In this document: positions 44,736-52,771 of the stretch, piece after piece | Position numbering within the stretch: position 1 is the first letter of the stretch | Layout: each line of letters opens with the position of its first letter | The notes under the pieces: generated by a model | Seen by the model: only the letters and a program-made list of their open reading frames with translations | The model's database searches: none | What the model was told of the DNA's origin: nothing | Origin: CAYQJS01 sp964417895 | Lineage (GTDB): Bacteria > Chloroflexota > UBA6077 > SHYK01 | DNA: 64,000 nucleotides | Assembly: GCA_964417895.1 (NCBI GenBank) | Contig: CAYQJS010000014.1 | Span: forward strand, 43,877 to 107,876 | Direction of reading: 5' to 3' | Position numbers and translations under genes: made by a program

Positions 44736-45062
44736 ATGCCGTTAGCTCTCATCGCCGTCGCCCTCATTGCCCTGATCGTCCTCTCGGGCCTGATCTGGTT
44801 CACATGGGGACTCATCGGCCTTGCGCTGCACCTGTTCATGGCGGGGCTCGTGGGCGCCCTCGCCGACGCGGTCGTTCCGGGCCGGTTGCCGTGGGGTTGG
44901 ATTGGTGCCATCCTCGCCGGGCTCGTCGGGAGCTGGCTCGGCACTCAGATCATCGGACACGTGGGGCCCTCGCTTTTCGGGGTCCCAATTATCCCCGGCT
45001 TCGTCGGCGCCCTCATCCTGGCTTTCGCACTGTCCCTCCTCACCAGGCGCCGCACTGCGTGA
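44736..45062 (+). CDS. GlsB/YeaQ/YmgE-like small membrane protein
   Basis: 108 residues. Four hydrophobic segments with Gly-rich turns (LIGLALHLFMAGLVGALADA, LPWGWIGAILAGLVGSWLGT, VPIIPGFVGALILAFALSLL) follow the transglycosylase-associated/GlsB pattern, although the N-terminus is longer than in YeaQ. The role of the family, often stress-induced, is unclear. Confidence 0.75.
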   Translation: MPLALIAVALIALIVLSGLIWFTWGLIGLALHLFMAGLVGALADAVVPGRLPWGWIGAILAGLVGSWLGTQIIGHVGPSLFGVPIIPGFVGALILAFALSLLTRRRTA

Positions 45063-45102
45063 AGACCACCCGCCACGTCGAAGAGCAGGAAAACAGTGCA
45101 TA

Positions 45103-46842
45103 ATGCCTCTCCGGACGAGCAGCGGGGGTGGTGCTGTGTACAGGTCGTTCGCTCGACTTTTCCTGGTTCTCTCAGCGGTTTCGGTCACTGCCTGTGGGAG
45201 TCCCGTCGTCGGTCGAGGCGACGGATCGGACGGCGAGCGGTCGGTGCGGGCACCCAAGACGCTCGTCCTCCTGGCGCGCGTTGAGCCCGCCGCGGCTACG
45301 CCGCGCGTCGACCTCAGCGGCGGCACGGCCACGAACATCATCAACCGACTGTTCACGGCCGGCCTCGCCTACAACGACGACCGCCAGGTGCCGTACCCGT
45401 ACCTCGCGGAGGCCCTGCCGCAGCTGAACACCGATACGTGGCGGGTGTTTCCCGATGGCCGGATGGAGACTACCTACGTCCTCCGCCCGGGCCTGACCTG
45501 GCACGATGGGACACCGCTCTCGGCGGAGGACTTCGTCTTTGCGCTGCGTGTCTACACGGACCCGGAGGTTGGGTCGATGTTCGAGGCCAATCCGCAACGG
45601 GCGATGGAGGACGTTGCCGCGCCGGACGCCCGCACCGTGGTGATTCGATGGCAGTTGCCTTATGTGGACGCGGGGCAGCTGTCCGGTGGGAAGAACGGTT
45701 TTCCGCCCATGCCCCGTCACATTCTCGAGCAGGCGATGCGGACGGACGCGTCGGCTGTGCCGGGCCATCCGTTCTGGACCCGGGAGCACATTGGGCTCGG
45801 CCCGTACCGGCTCGAGCGCTGGGAGCCGGGCGCCTTCATCGACGGCGTCGCTTTCGACGGCCATGCGCTCGGCCGCCCCAGGATCGACCGCGTGAAGATG
45901 ATCTGGAACGCCGACCCCAACACGGCGCTCGCTAACCTGCTGTCAGGCAACGCCGACCTCGCGGCGGACGCCTCTCTCGCGTTCCAGCAGGGGGTGATCC
46001 TGAAGCGGGAGTGGGCGCCGCGGCAAGGGGGTAACGTCATTCTGAATAGCGATGAGGTTCGCTACATCCAGATTCAGGCGCGCCCGGAGTACGCGAACCC
46101 GCGGGCCATCATGGACGTGCGCGTCCGCCAGGCGCTCGCATACGCCATCGACCGCCAGGCGCTCCTCGACGGCATGCTAGACGGTGAGGGTGTCCTTGCG
46201 GACACCATCGTCTCGCCCGACACCGAGTACTACCCCGAGCTGGATCGTATCCTGACAAAGTACCCTTATGACCCCCGCCGCACGGAACAGCTAATGGCCG
46301 AGGTCGGCATCACCAGGGGAGCCGACGGCCTGTATGCGGGCGCGACGGGCGATCGGTTCAGTCCCGAGGTACGCGGCCCTCTTGAGAACGAGCTGAGCAT
46401 CCTGGTCGATAGCTGGCGTCGCGCCGGGGTGAACGCGCAGCCTTCCGTGACGTCGGCGGCTTTGGCAACCAACAACGAGTACCGTGCGACGTTCCCAGCT
46501 TTCGCCCTCACCAAGAGCTCGCTACCGGAGCGGACCGCGGTGCGCAAATACGCCACGTCGGACGTGGCCGCGGTCGAGAACCGCTACGGCGGCACCAACA
46601 AGGGCGGGTACTCGCACCCCGAGTTTGACCGTCTGAACACCGCGTTCCAGCGAGCGCTGGACCGCAACGAGCGCAACAAATTCGTCATTGAGATGATGAC
46701 ATTCGCCAGCGAGCAGCTGCCCTCGTTCCCGCTGTACTACGACCTCACGGTGGTGGCCCACATCGCCGCGCTGCAGGGCCCACGGCGCAGCTCTCCAGAC
46801 GCCCTCGAGTTCTGGAATATCCACCAGTGGGAGTGGCGCTGA
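45103..46842 (+). CDS. Peptide/oligopeptide-type ABC substrate-binding lipoprotein
   Basis: 579 residues. Lipobox at SAVSVTAC (Cys about 31) anchors the protein outside the membrane. SBP_bac_5 fold: VLRPGLTWHDGTPLSAEDFV, LGPYRLERWEPGAFIDGVAF, DVRVRQALAYAIDRQALLDG, RNKFVIEMMTFASEQLPSFP. No permease or ATPase genes are adjacent, so its transporter lies elsewhere or it acts as an orphan receptor. It ends convergently with moeA across a repeat region. Confidence 0.88.
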   Translation: MPLRTSSGGGAVYRSFARLFLVLSAVSVTACGSPVVGRGDGSDGERSVRAPKTLVLLARVEPAAATPRVDLSGGTATNIINRLFTAGLAYNDDRQVPYPYLAEALPQLNTDTWRVFPDGRMETTYVLRPGLTWHDGTPLSAEDFVFALRVYTDPEVGSMFEANPQRAMEDVAAPDARTVVIRWQLPYVDAGQLSGGKNGFPPMPRHILEQAMRTDASAVPGHPFWTREHIGLGPYRLERWEPGAFIDGVAFDGHALGRPRIDRVKMIWNADPNTALANLLSGNADLAADASLAFQQGVILKREWAPRQGGNVILNSDEVRYIQIQARPEYANPRAIMDVRVRQALAYAIDRQALLDGMLDGEGVLADTIVSPDTEYYPELDRILTKYPYDPRRTEQLMAEVGITRGADGLYAGATGDRFSPEVRGPLENELSILVDSWRRAGVNAQPSVTSAALATNNEYRATFPAFALTKSSLPERTAVRKYATSDVAAVENRYGGTNKGGYSHPEFDRLNTAFQRALDRNERNKFVIEMMTFASEQLPSFPLYYDLTVVAHIAALQGPRRSSPDALEFWNIHQWEWR

Positions 46843-46859
46843 CGGGTACGCCGAGGCGC

Positions 46860-47047
46860 GCGGGTCAAAGAATCTGGCGGTAGTTCGAACCGACGACAGA
46901 TCCTTTGCCTATTGGCTTATCGGCTCAGAGCGTGTGAACAAATGTCATTCTGAGCCCGAGGGGCGAAGAATCTGGCGGCATTTGCAAGCGACAGCAGACC
47001 CTTCGCTCCCTGTCGCTCGCTCAGGGTGACAGATTCTTCACATCGGC
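46860..47047. repeat. TCATTCTGAGC/GAAGAATCTG intergenic repeat
   Basis: Two direct copies starting AAAGAATCTGGCGG (46867 and about 46966) lie with inverted GTCATTCTGAGCCCGAGG and CAGGGTGACAGATTCTTC parts. A related element is at 63508-63618. Such REP-like sequences are common between genes in this lineage. Confidence 0.65.
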
Positions 47048-48262
47048 TCAGGATGACAACAGGGGACCAGTAAGGATTGCCGGCCGGCGCTCACCCGCCC
47101 GGATTGCGCCGTCGCCCGTTTCGATGATCACCATCCCGTTGTGGCCGGCCATCGAGAGGAGCCGACTCGAGATCTGAAGCCCCGTGCTCCGCGCCAGCAG
47201 TTTGCCGCTCTCCCAGCGAACGATCACCCGGTGATACTCCAGGCGATTGCCTCCTCGCTGGAAGTCGTGCTCCAGCTCCACCTCGACTCGTGGACGGAAG
47301 GGGTTCGGGTCCCCCTGAAGCTTCCGCAGCGCCGGCCGCACGAAGACTTCGAAGGTCACAAGGGATGAAACGGGGTTACCCGGCAGTCCGAAGACGAGCC
47401 GCTCACCCACCTCGGCGAACGTGAGGGGCATGCCGGGGCGAAAGGCGATGCGGCCGAAATGTACCTTCCCCAGCTCCTCGAGCGCCGGTTTGATGTAATC
47501 ACGGTCGCCCACCGAGACGCCGCCGGAGGTCAGCAGGACATCGGCCTGGTCGACGCCCTCGCGTACAAGGCGTGTTTGCAAGGCCCGGTCGTCCCGCGCC
47601 ATGCCCAGAGAAACGGGGATTCCGCCAGCCTCGCGCACGGCGGCCATAATGGCGTAGCGGTTGCTGTCTCGAATGGAGCCGGGGCGGATACTCTCCCCCG
47701 GCTCGACGATCTCGTCACCGGTGGAGAGCACCGCGACGGTGGGCCGTCGATAGCAGCTCACGTCGGTGAAGCCAAGCGTCATCAGGAGCCCGATCTCGGC
47801 GGGACTGAGCGCTGCCCCCTGTTCGAGGACCAGATCGCCCTCCGCGACGTCTACCCCGATGGGGCGGACGTTCTCTCCCTGGCGCACGGGCTGATCGAGG
47901 ACCACCCGACCATCCACCTCTCGGGTGTACTCGATCATGACCACGGCGTCGGCACCCTCGGGAATGGGGGCGCCCGTCATGATGCGGGCAGCGGTACCGG
48001 GCTCCACCGCGGGGCCCGCCGCCACGCCGGCCATGATCTGCTGGACTACCCGTCGGGCGGAAGTGGCGTCGTCGGACCGCACGGCGAAGCCGTCAACGGT
48101 CGAGGCGCGGAAGGGTGGAACGTTCTCGGGGGAGTGCATGGGCTGGGCCAGCACCCGGCCATCGGCCTCAGTCGTCCGGACGGTCTCGGCGCCCAGCGGC
48201 CGCACCACCGACTGGACGATGGCAAGGGCCTCGTCGACCGGGAGCATGTCGTAGCGGCTCAT
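47048..48262 (-). CDS. moeA: Molybdopterin molybdotransferase MoeA
   Basis: 404 residues from the ATG at 48262 with GAGGTG upstream. MoeA domains in order: domain II start DMLPVDEALAIVQ, PPFRASTVDGFAV, RIMTGAPIPEGADAVVMIE, the MoCF-binding core (TVAVLSTGDEIVEPG, LLTSGGVSVGDRDYIKPAL, FGLPGNPVSSLVTFEVFVRP) and the C-terminal domain IV. It inserts molybdate into adenylylated molybdopterin in the cytoplasm. A CoxM-like FAD subunit at 57324 belongs to a molybdoenzyme family that would need this cofactor. Confidence 0.93.
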   Translation of the reverse strand: MSRYDMLPVDEALAIVQSVVRPLGAETVRTTEADGRVLAQPMHSPENVPPFRASTVDGFAVRSDDATSARRVVQQIMAGVAAGPAVEPGTAARIMTGAPIPEGADAVVMIEYTREVDGRVVLDQPVRQGENVRPIGVDVAEGDLVLEQGAALSPAEIGLLMTLGFTDVSCYRRPTVAVLSTGDEIVEPGESIRPGSIRDSNRYAIMAAVREAGGIPVSLGMARDDRALQTRLVREGVDQADVLLTSGGVSVGDRDYIKPALEELGKVHFGRIAFRPGMPLTFAEVGERLVFGLPGNPVSSLVTFEVFVRPALRKLQGDPNPFRPRVEVELEHDFQRGGNRLEYHRVIVRWESGKLLARSTGLQISSRLLSMAGHNGMVIIETGDGAIRAGERRPAILTGPLLSS

Positions 48263-48325
48263 GCAGCACCTCATGCCGCTCATGGTAAGCCTCAAAGCCG
48301 CTCATGGTGAGCGTGTCGAATCCAG

Positions 48326-48392
48326 AGCCCGCTGCGGTCCTTCGACAAGCTCAGGACGAGCGGTACCGTCTGGACGAGCGGTACCGGCTGTC
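48326..48392. repeat. TTCGACAAGCTCAGGA-type repeat upstream of moeA
   Basis: CCTTCGACAAGCTCAGGACG followed by GACGAGCGGTACCG twice. Same family as 60558-60716 and the end of the DUF58 gene. It lies between moeA and the helicase stop. Confidence 0.6.
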
Positions 48393-48396
48393 TATT

Positions 48397-49542
48397 CTAG
48401 CGGGAGGCGGCGCCGTAGAGGGCGAGTCGCTCCTCGTGGAGGCCTTCGCCGGCGATCTTCTTGATCGCCTCGAACTCCTGGGCATCCCACTCCCCGACGA
48501 ACGTGATGGCCGTCCCCTCACGCCCCATGCGAGCCGTTCGGCCGATGCGGTGCACATAGGTCTCGGCATCCTCGGGGATGTCGTAGTTGATCACGTGGGA
48601 CACCCGCAGAATGTCGAGACCCCGGGCGGCGAGGTTGGTGGCCACGAGGTATCGCACACGGCCAGCGCGGAAATCCGCGAGCGTCCGTTCGCGGTCAGTC
48701 TGCCCGAGGCTCCCGTGGATCTCGCGCACCGGCAGGCCGCGCCGCTGCATCTGGCGTGTCACTCGCTCGACGGCCACCATCGTATGGCAGAAGATGATGG
48801 CGCTTTGCGGCTCCTCCCGCTCGATGATCTCCAGGAGAGCGCGTGCCTTATCGCGCCCGGCGACTTCGTAGTACACCTGGCGGACCGTCGACACGGTCCG
48901 CTCCTCCGGTGCGATGACGATCAGCTCCGGGTCGCGCATGTAGCGGGCGGCCAATCGTCGTACGAGCGTGGTGATGGTCGCGGAGAACAGGCCTGTCTGC
49001 CGGCTTCGCGGCGTCAGGCGAATGATCTGCTCGACGTCGGGAAGGAACCCCATATCGAGCATGCGGTCGGCTTCGTCCAGGACGAGGACCGATACGGTCG
49101 AGAGGTTAACGTGGCCGCGGCGGACCAGGTCCAGCAACCGTCCGGGCGTGCCCACGACGACAGCGGAGCGCGGCAGGGCATCAATCTGCGCCTGCATTGA
49201 TGCGCCCCCATAGACCGCGCACACGCCGATCCCTCGGTGCTTCGCCAGGCGGGCCAATTCGACCTGTATCTGGGAAGTCAGCTCCCGTGTGGGCGCCAGG
49301 ATCAGGGCCTGGACTCGATGCTCGGACGGATCCACCACCTCCGCGATGGGAATGCCGAAGGCGGCGGTTTTCCCGGTCCCCGTCTGGGCTTGAACAATCG
49401 CGTCCTTGCCGGATCGAAACACGGGAATTGTTGCGGCCTGCACGGGGGTCGGCTCCTCATACCCGGCCTCCCGAACTGCCTGGGCCACCTGCGGGTCCAG
49501 GCCAAAGATCTCGAATCCACTCTGCTTTGCAGTCTCTACCAA
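48397..49542 (-). CDS. DEAD-box RNA helicase
   Basis: 381 residues from a TTG. Motifs: Q motif FGLDPQVAQAVREAGYEEPT, I AQTGTGKTAAFGIP, Ia APTRELTSQIQ, II LDEADRMLDMGFLPD, III FSATI, IV IIFCHTMVAVERV, V ATNLAARGLDI, VI HRIGRTARMGREG. The protein stops soon after the helicase core, with no C-terminal RNA-binding extension. Such minimal proteins unwind structured RNA in ribosome assembly or cold stress. Leader signals suggest attenuation. Confidence 0.93.
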   Translation of the reverse strand: MVETAKQSGFEIFGLDPQVAQAVREAGYEEPTPVQAATIPVFRSGKDAIVQAQTGTGKTAAFGIPIAEVVDPSEHRVQALILAPTRELTSQIQVELARLAKHRGIGVCAVYGGASMQAQIDALPRSAVVVGTPGRLLDLVRRGHVNLSTVSVLVLDEADRMLDMGFLPDVEQIIRLTPRSRQTGLFSATITTLVRRLAARYMRDPELIVIAPEERTVSTVRQVYYEVAGRDKARALLEIIEREEPQSAIIFCHTMVAVERVTRQMQRRGLPVREIHGSLGQTDRERTLADFRAGRVRYLVATNLAARGLDILRVSHVINYDIPEDAETYVHRIGRTARMGREGTAITFVGEWDAQEFEAIKKIAGEGLHEERLALYGAASR

Positions 49543-49577
49543 CAGATGCGGTGCCTCCCGGGCGGAATCAGGGCAAC

Positions 49578-49607
49578 AAAAAAGGCCACCCGCCCGGGGG
49601 GCCCTCC
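49578..49607 (-). terminator. Terminator-like hairpin in the DEAD-box leader
   Basis: On the minus strand AGGGCCCCC and GGGTGGCCTT pair around CGGGC (one G-U, one bulge) and run into six T. It lies about 35 bp before the start codon and downstream of the extended -10 promoter, so it acts inside the leader and not after a gene. Confidence 0.65.
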
Positions 49608-49644
49608 AGGTTGTCGCCGTGTTCAGATTTTAGTCGCACGCGGA

Positions 49645-49653
49645 ATTATATCA
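49645..49653 (-). promoter_or_regulatory. Extended -10 promoter of the DEAD-box gene
   Basis: Minus strand TGATATAAT: perfect TATAAT with the TGn extension and no good -35. Initiation near 49638 would give a leader of about 96 nt containing the hairpin at 49578-49607. Confidence 0.6.
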
Positions 49654-49698
49654 CGGGCGCGTCTATCAGAGGGCGGCGGCCGCGAAGCCGCCGATGGT

Positions 49699-50418
49699 TC
49701 AGACGAGTGATCGCTCTCGCGTCTCTCTCCGCAGAGAGCCCAAAATCGCACGGATGGGCATCGACACACACGTGAAGATCGGGGTGTCGCGTAGCGTGTA
49801 CGAGCTGGACTCGGTCTCGCGCAGCTCCTGGACGAGGTCGAGAAAGTCGCCGGGGTGGTCCGTCTCGAACGCCAGGACGAACTCCTGGTCGTCGAGGCCG
49901 AAGGAGTACGTGGTGTTTAGCTTCACCGTCGGATACTTGTGCCCAGTGGCAATGTGCACGGTCATGATGCGCTGGCGCTCGGCCTGCGGTAGGGTGTACC
50001 AGGCCCTCGTCTTCACGAACGGGTACACGAACAGATAGCGCGCCCCGCCCGGCGCGATCGTCAGACGCGTGCCCTCCTGGTCTGGATGCACGTGCTCTGA
50101 GACGTACATGGAGTGCTTGGTCATCGACAGGTACGAGTAGGGCGTCTCCAGGTATGCGCCTAGCTCCGATGACGCGATGTCGGCAGCTGCCTCCTGGAAG
50201 TCGTCCAGGTTCTCGCTCAGCTGCCACAGCATGAAGTCGCAGTCACCACGCATCCCAATCGTGGAATAACTGCGCAGGAGGATCCGCTCAGCCCAACGGT
50301 CCACGATGTCGGCGAGCTCCGAGCGGGCAGCGACCCGTTCGCTGGCAGGCAGTCGACGCCATTCCGGCTGCGCTCGGTAGAAGGCGAACCGGACGTATTG
50401 CCGTCGTTCTCGAGCCAT
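49699..50418 (-). CDS. hemQ: Chlorite dismutase-family protein, HemQ type
   Basis: 239 residues from the ATG at 50418. YVRFAFYRAQPEWRRLP start, heme-binding half YLFVYPFVKTRAWYTLPQAE, proximal His region IMTVHIATGHKYPTVKLNTT, and FGLDDQEFVLAFETDHPGDF. The Tyr in VYPFVKTR corresponds to the radical-forming Tyr of coproheme decarboxylases. HemQ completes heme b synthesis from coproheme in Gram-positive-type pathways. True chlorite dismutation is less likely. Divergent from the gamma-CA-like gene. Confidence 0.87.
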   Translation of the reverse strand: MARERRQYVRFAFYRAQPEWRRLPASERVAARSELADIVDRWAERILLRSYSTIGMRGDCDFMLWQLSENLDDFQEAAADIASSELGAYLETPYSYLSMTKHSMYVSEHVHPDQEGTRLTIAPGGARYLFVYPFVKTRAWYTLPQAERQRIMTVHIATGHKYPTVKLNTTYSFGLDDQEFVLAFETDHPGDFLDLVQELRETESSSYTLRDTPIFTCVSMPIRAILGSLRRETRERSLV

Positions 50419-50532
50419 GGTGTCTCTCCGAGGGATAGCTGAGACGCGCCAGTGGCGGTGCGCGCGTGGCTGCACCTATTCTAGCAAGGGGCGCGGCGGG
50501 AGAATTACGGCGATCAGGGGGGGTGTTGGCTG

Positions 50533-51072
50533 GTGATCATCGAGTGGCAGGGGAAGCGGCCATCGGTGGCTGAAGGCGCCTTCGTAGCGCCAAACGCGGT
50601 GCTGGTGGGGGACGTGTCGGTGGAAACCGGCGCGAGCATCTGGTTCGGCGCCGTGCTCCGCGGCGATTTCGGCGCGATCGTCGTTCGCCGTGGAGCTAAC
50701 GTACAGGACAACGCGGTCGTCCACGTCGACGCCGAGCACCCGACGACCATCGGAGAGAATGCCACGATCGGCCACGGAGCGGTACTGGAGGCGTGCACCG
50801 TCGGGCGCGGAGCGGTCGTGGGCATGAACGCCGTGGTGATGAATGGAGCAGTGGTGGGCGAGGAGGCGATGGTGGCCGCCGGGGCCATCGTCCCCGAGGG
50901 CATGCAGGTACCCGCACGCCACCTGGCCGCGGGGGTGCCGGCGGCCGTCAAAAAGGAGCTCTCCGGCCGCTCGTTGGAATGGGTGCGGATGGCAGCGCCA
51001 GACTATCAGAGGCTAGCCAAGACGTACCTTGATGCCGAAGCGACCCCGACGAGCCGCGAGCCACAGCTTTGA
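50533..51072 (+). CDS. Gamma-carbonic-anhydrase-like hexapeptide protein
   Basis: 179 residues from a GTG. Left-handed beta-helix hexapeptides throughout (APNAVLVGDVSVETGASIWF, TIGENATIGHGAVLEACTVG, AVVGMNAVVMNGAVV). Two zinc-type His are visible (VVHVD, IGHGAV), but the usual third, in GHGAVLHGC, reads GHGAVLEAC, so Glu replaces a ligand. Carbonic anhydrase activity is therefore doubtful. Confidence 0.83.
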   Translation: MIIEWQGKRPSVAEGAFVAPNAVLVGDVSVETGASIWFGAVLRGDFGAIVVRRGANVQDNAVVHVDAEHPTTIGENATIGHGAVLEACTVGRGAVVGMNAVVMNGAVVGEEAMVAAGAIVPEGMQVPARHLAAGVPAAVKKELSGRSLEWVRMAAPDYQRLAKTYLDAEATPTSREPQL

Positions 51073-51192
51073 TGGCGGTCGGGGTGCGACGGCCCTGCGA
51101 TTGCCGGCCGGCTCGCCCCCCACGCGCTCGTTTGCCGATGACCCATAATCGCGCAGCCTTCTCTCCGTGGGCCGTCATGCCGTTCGGTCGTC

Positions 51193-51717
51193 ATGAGTAG
51201 CATAATGCGAGTAGAGGGATTCCACGGCACGGATGGGAAGTCGGCCGCCTCGATTCTCGAATCCGGCTTTGAGATCAGCCGCAACGTGTGGGACTGGCTT
51301 GGAGACGGTGTCTACTTCTTCCAGGACGCTCCAGTGCGCGCCTGGGAGTGGGCGCGCAGCCGGTACGGAACCGAGGCGGCAGTTGTGGGGTCGATAATTC
51401 GGTTAGAGAGTTGCATGGATTTGCTTGACATAGGATGGTCACGCGTACTCGGCGATTCATACGATTCTTTCCTGCGGATGCTTAAGGAAGCCGGCCTCCC
51501 GCTCCCGGTTCAGACCCGAGGCGCTCACCGGCTTGACCGAACTGTAGTCAACTATGTCGTTGGAGTGTTGCGGGAACAGGGCGTGGAGATTCGCGCTGTG
51601 CGCGGGGCGTTCTCCGAAGGGGAGCCTGTCTTTCCAACTTCTGCTCTTTTCGATCGCGCCCATGTCCAGGTCGCGGTTCGGGATCTGTCGCTCATTGAGC
51701 GGTCATGGCTCGCGTAG
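51193..51717 (+). CDS. ADP-ribosyltransferase-like (DUF3990/PARP-type fold) protein
   Basis: 174 residues. GFHGTDGKSAASILESGFEI and DWLGDGVYFFQDAPVRAWEW give the His of the first strand and the GxGxYF Tyr typical of H-Y-[E] ADP-ribosyltransferase folds. The C-terminal half has no named match. Substrate (protein, nucleic acid or small molecule) cannot be told. First gene of a three-gene set that is visibly less GC-rich than neighbours. Start may be the ATG at 51193 or 51205; no ribosome site is obvious. Confidence 0.65.
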   Translation: MSSIMRVEGFHGTDGKSAASILESGFEISRNVWDWLGDGVYFFQDAPVRAWEWARSRYGTEAAVVGSIIRLESCMDLLDIGWSRVLGDSYDSFLRMLKEAGLPLPVQTRGAHRLDRTVVNYVVGVLREQGVEIRAVRGAFSEGEPVFPTSALFDRAHVQVAVRDLSLIERSWLA

Positions 51718-51733
51718 ACGGAGGCGCCACAGA

Positions 51734-52771
51734 ATGGTAGCGGCAGGCGACGCAGCGCATCGACTTCACAAGCATTTTGCGGAACTGAATGCCGAGGAGT
51801 TTCGACGCAACGTTGAGCGGTATTCGCCCGAGGTTCTGGAGGAACCGGAGGAGCTACAAACGGCAGGTGGCACTGGCCCTCATCAGCTCGTCCTTTTTCA
51901 GCCCAGACCGTCGCCTCTGCCGCTCGAGGCTTACTTGGCGTGCGCACTAAGTGGCCTCTCACCCGAACAGCGGCAGTTGGTATTTCAGATCTCCGATGTA
52001 GTTTCCATGATCTGCAGTAGCACCAACATCACGCTCTATGAGCCGCGCAAAAAGACAGATCCGGTCTCCAACCCGGAGATTTCCGACACGGAGGTTTGGG
52101 GGATCGATCGCGAAAAGGTCGTTAGTTCCGACCTTCTTATCCATTTGTGCCACTACCCCAGCACGGGCTCCGGGGAAGAGTTGGACTTCGCCTACAACGC
52201 TTTGGTGCCTATCATTCTGGTTTCTCACGGCGACAATCGAGTGAGCCGAATGGTAACGGGAATTCCGGCTTTGAGGGTGCAGATCACCTACACGGAGCCG
52301 GAAGACCTAAGGTCCGATCTGAGGCACGCCCTAATGGAGATTCGTCCGATCTTAGAAGTTAGGAAAATGGCGTTCTCGCTATACGACGCCAACCTTGTGG
52401 GAAGCAAAGTCCGGTCGCTCCGGGAGTCCGTGGGCCTGAGCCGCGCTGAAGTCGCCGCGAAAACCCCGCTGGTCACCGAGGAGTTTTTGCGACATCTCGA
52501 AGAATCCGTCGACCGCGTAGCGAATCCAAGTCTCATCCAGCTGCGGCAGCTAGCCACAATTTTGAAGACCACAGTAGCCGATCTCGTTGAGCCTGACCTC
52601 GACGAGCGTCTCATGGTGACGCTACAGGATTGGGTGGGAGAGAGAGTGGGGGGCCAATCGGGACGGGCTGCCCGTTTCCCAGGGATGAGCCTCAGGGACC
52701 GCAACAAACTGATCCGGCGAATACTCCTTCGCGTCATGGACTCGCTGGAAGAGGAGGATGAGGACCAGTAG
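51734..52771 (+). CDS. Nucleoside deoxyribosyltransferase-like domain fused to XRE HTH
   Basis: 345 residues from the ATG at 51734 with GGAGG 10 bp upstream. After about 60 residues comes a Rossmann-like domain (about 75-210): ITLYEPRKKTDP, IDREKVVSSDLLIHLCHYPS and GSGEELDFAYNALVPIILVS, in which the order of strand, SDLLI and GxGxE matches nucleoside 2-deoxyribosyltransferase-like enzymes, with a possible catalytic Glu. An XRE HTH follows (about 225-285; VRSLRESVGLSRAEVAAKTP, NPSLIQLRQLATILKTTV). A sensor or hydrolase of nucleotides tied to DNA binding is plausible. The protease gene starts in its stop codon. Confidence 0.65.
   Translation: MVAAGDAAHRLHKHFAELNAEEFRRNVERYSPEVLEEPEELQTAGGTGPHQLVLFQPRPSPLPLEAYLACALSGLSPEQRQLVFQISDVVSMICSSTNITLYEPRKKTDPVSNPEISDTEVWGIDREKVVSSDLLIHLCHYPSTGSGEELDFAYNALVPIILVSHGDNRVSRMVTGIPALRVQITYTEPEDLRSDLRHALMEIRPILEVRKMAFSLYDANLVGSKVRSLRESVGLSRAEVAAKTPLVTEEFLRHLEESVDRVANPSLIQLRQLATILKTTVADLVEPDLDERLMVTLQDWVGERVGGQSGRAARFPGMSLRDRNKLIRRILLRVMDSLEEEDEDQ

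Noticed and set aside
49699..50418. True chlorite dismutase
   Set aside because: The Tyr in VYPFVKTR and overall pattern fit HemQ; nothing points to chlorate metabolism nearby.
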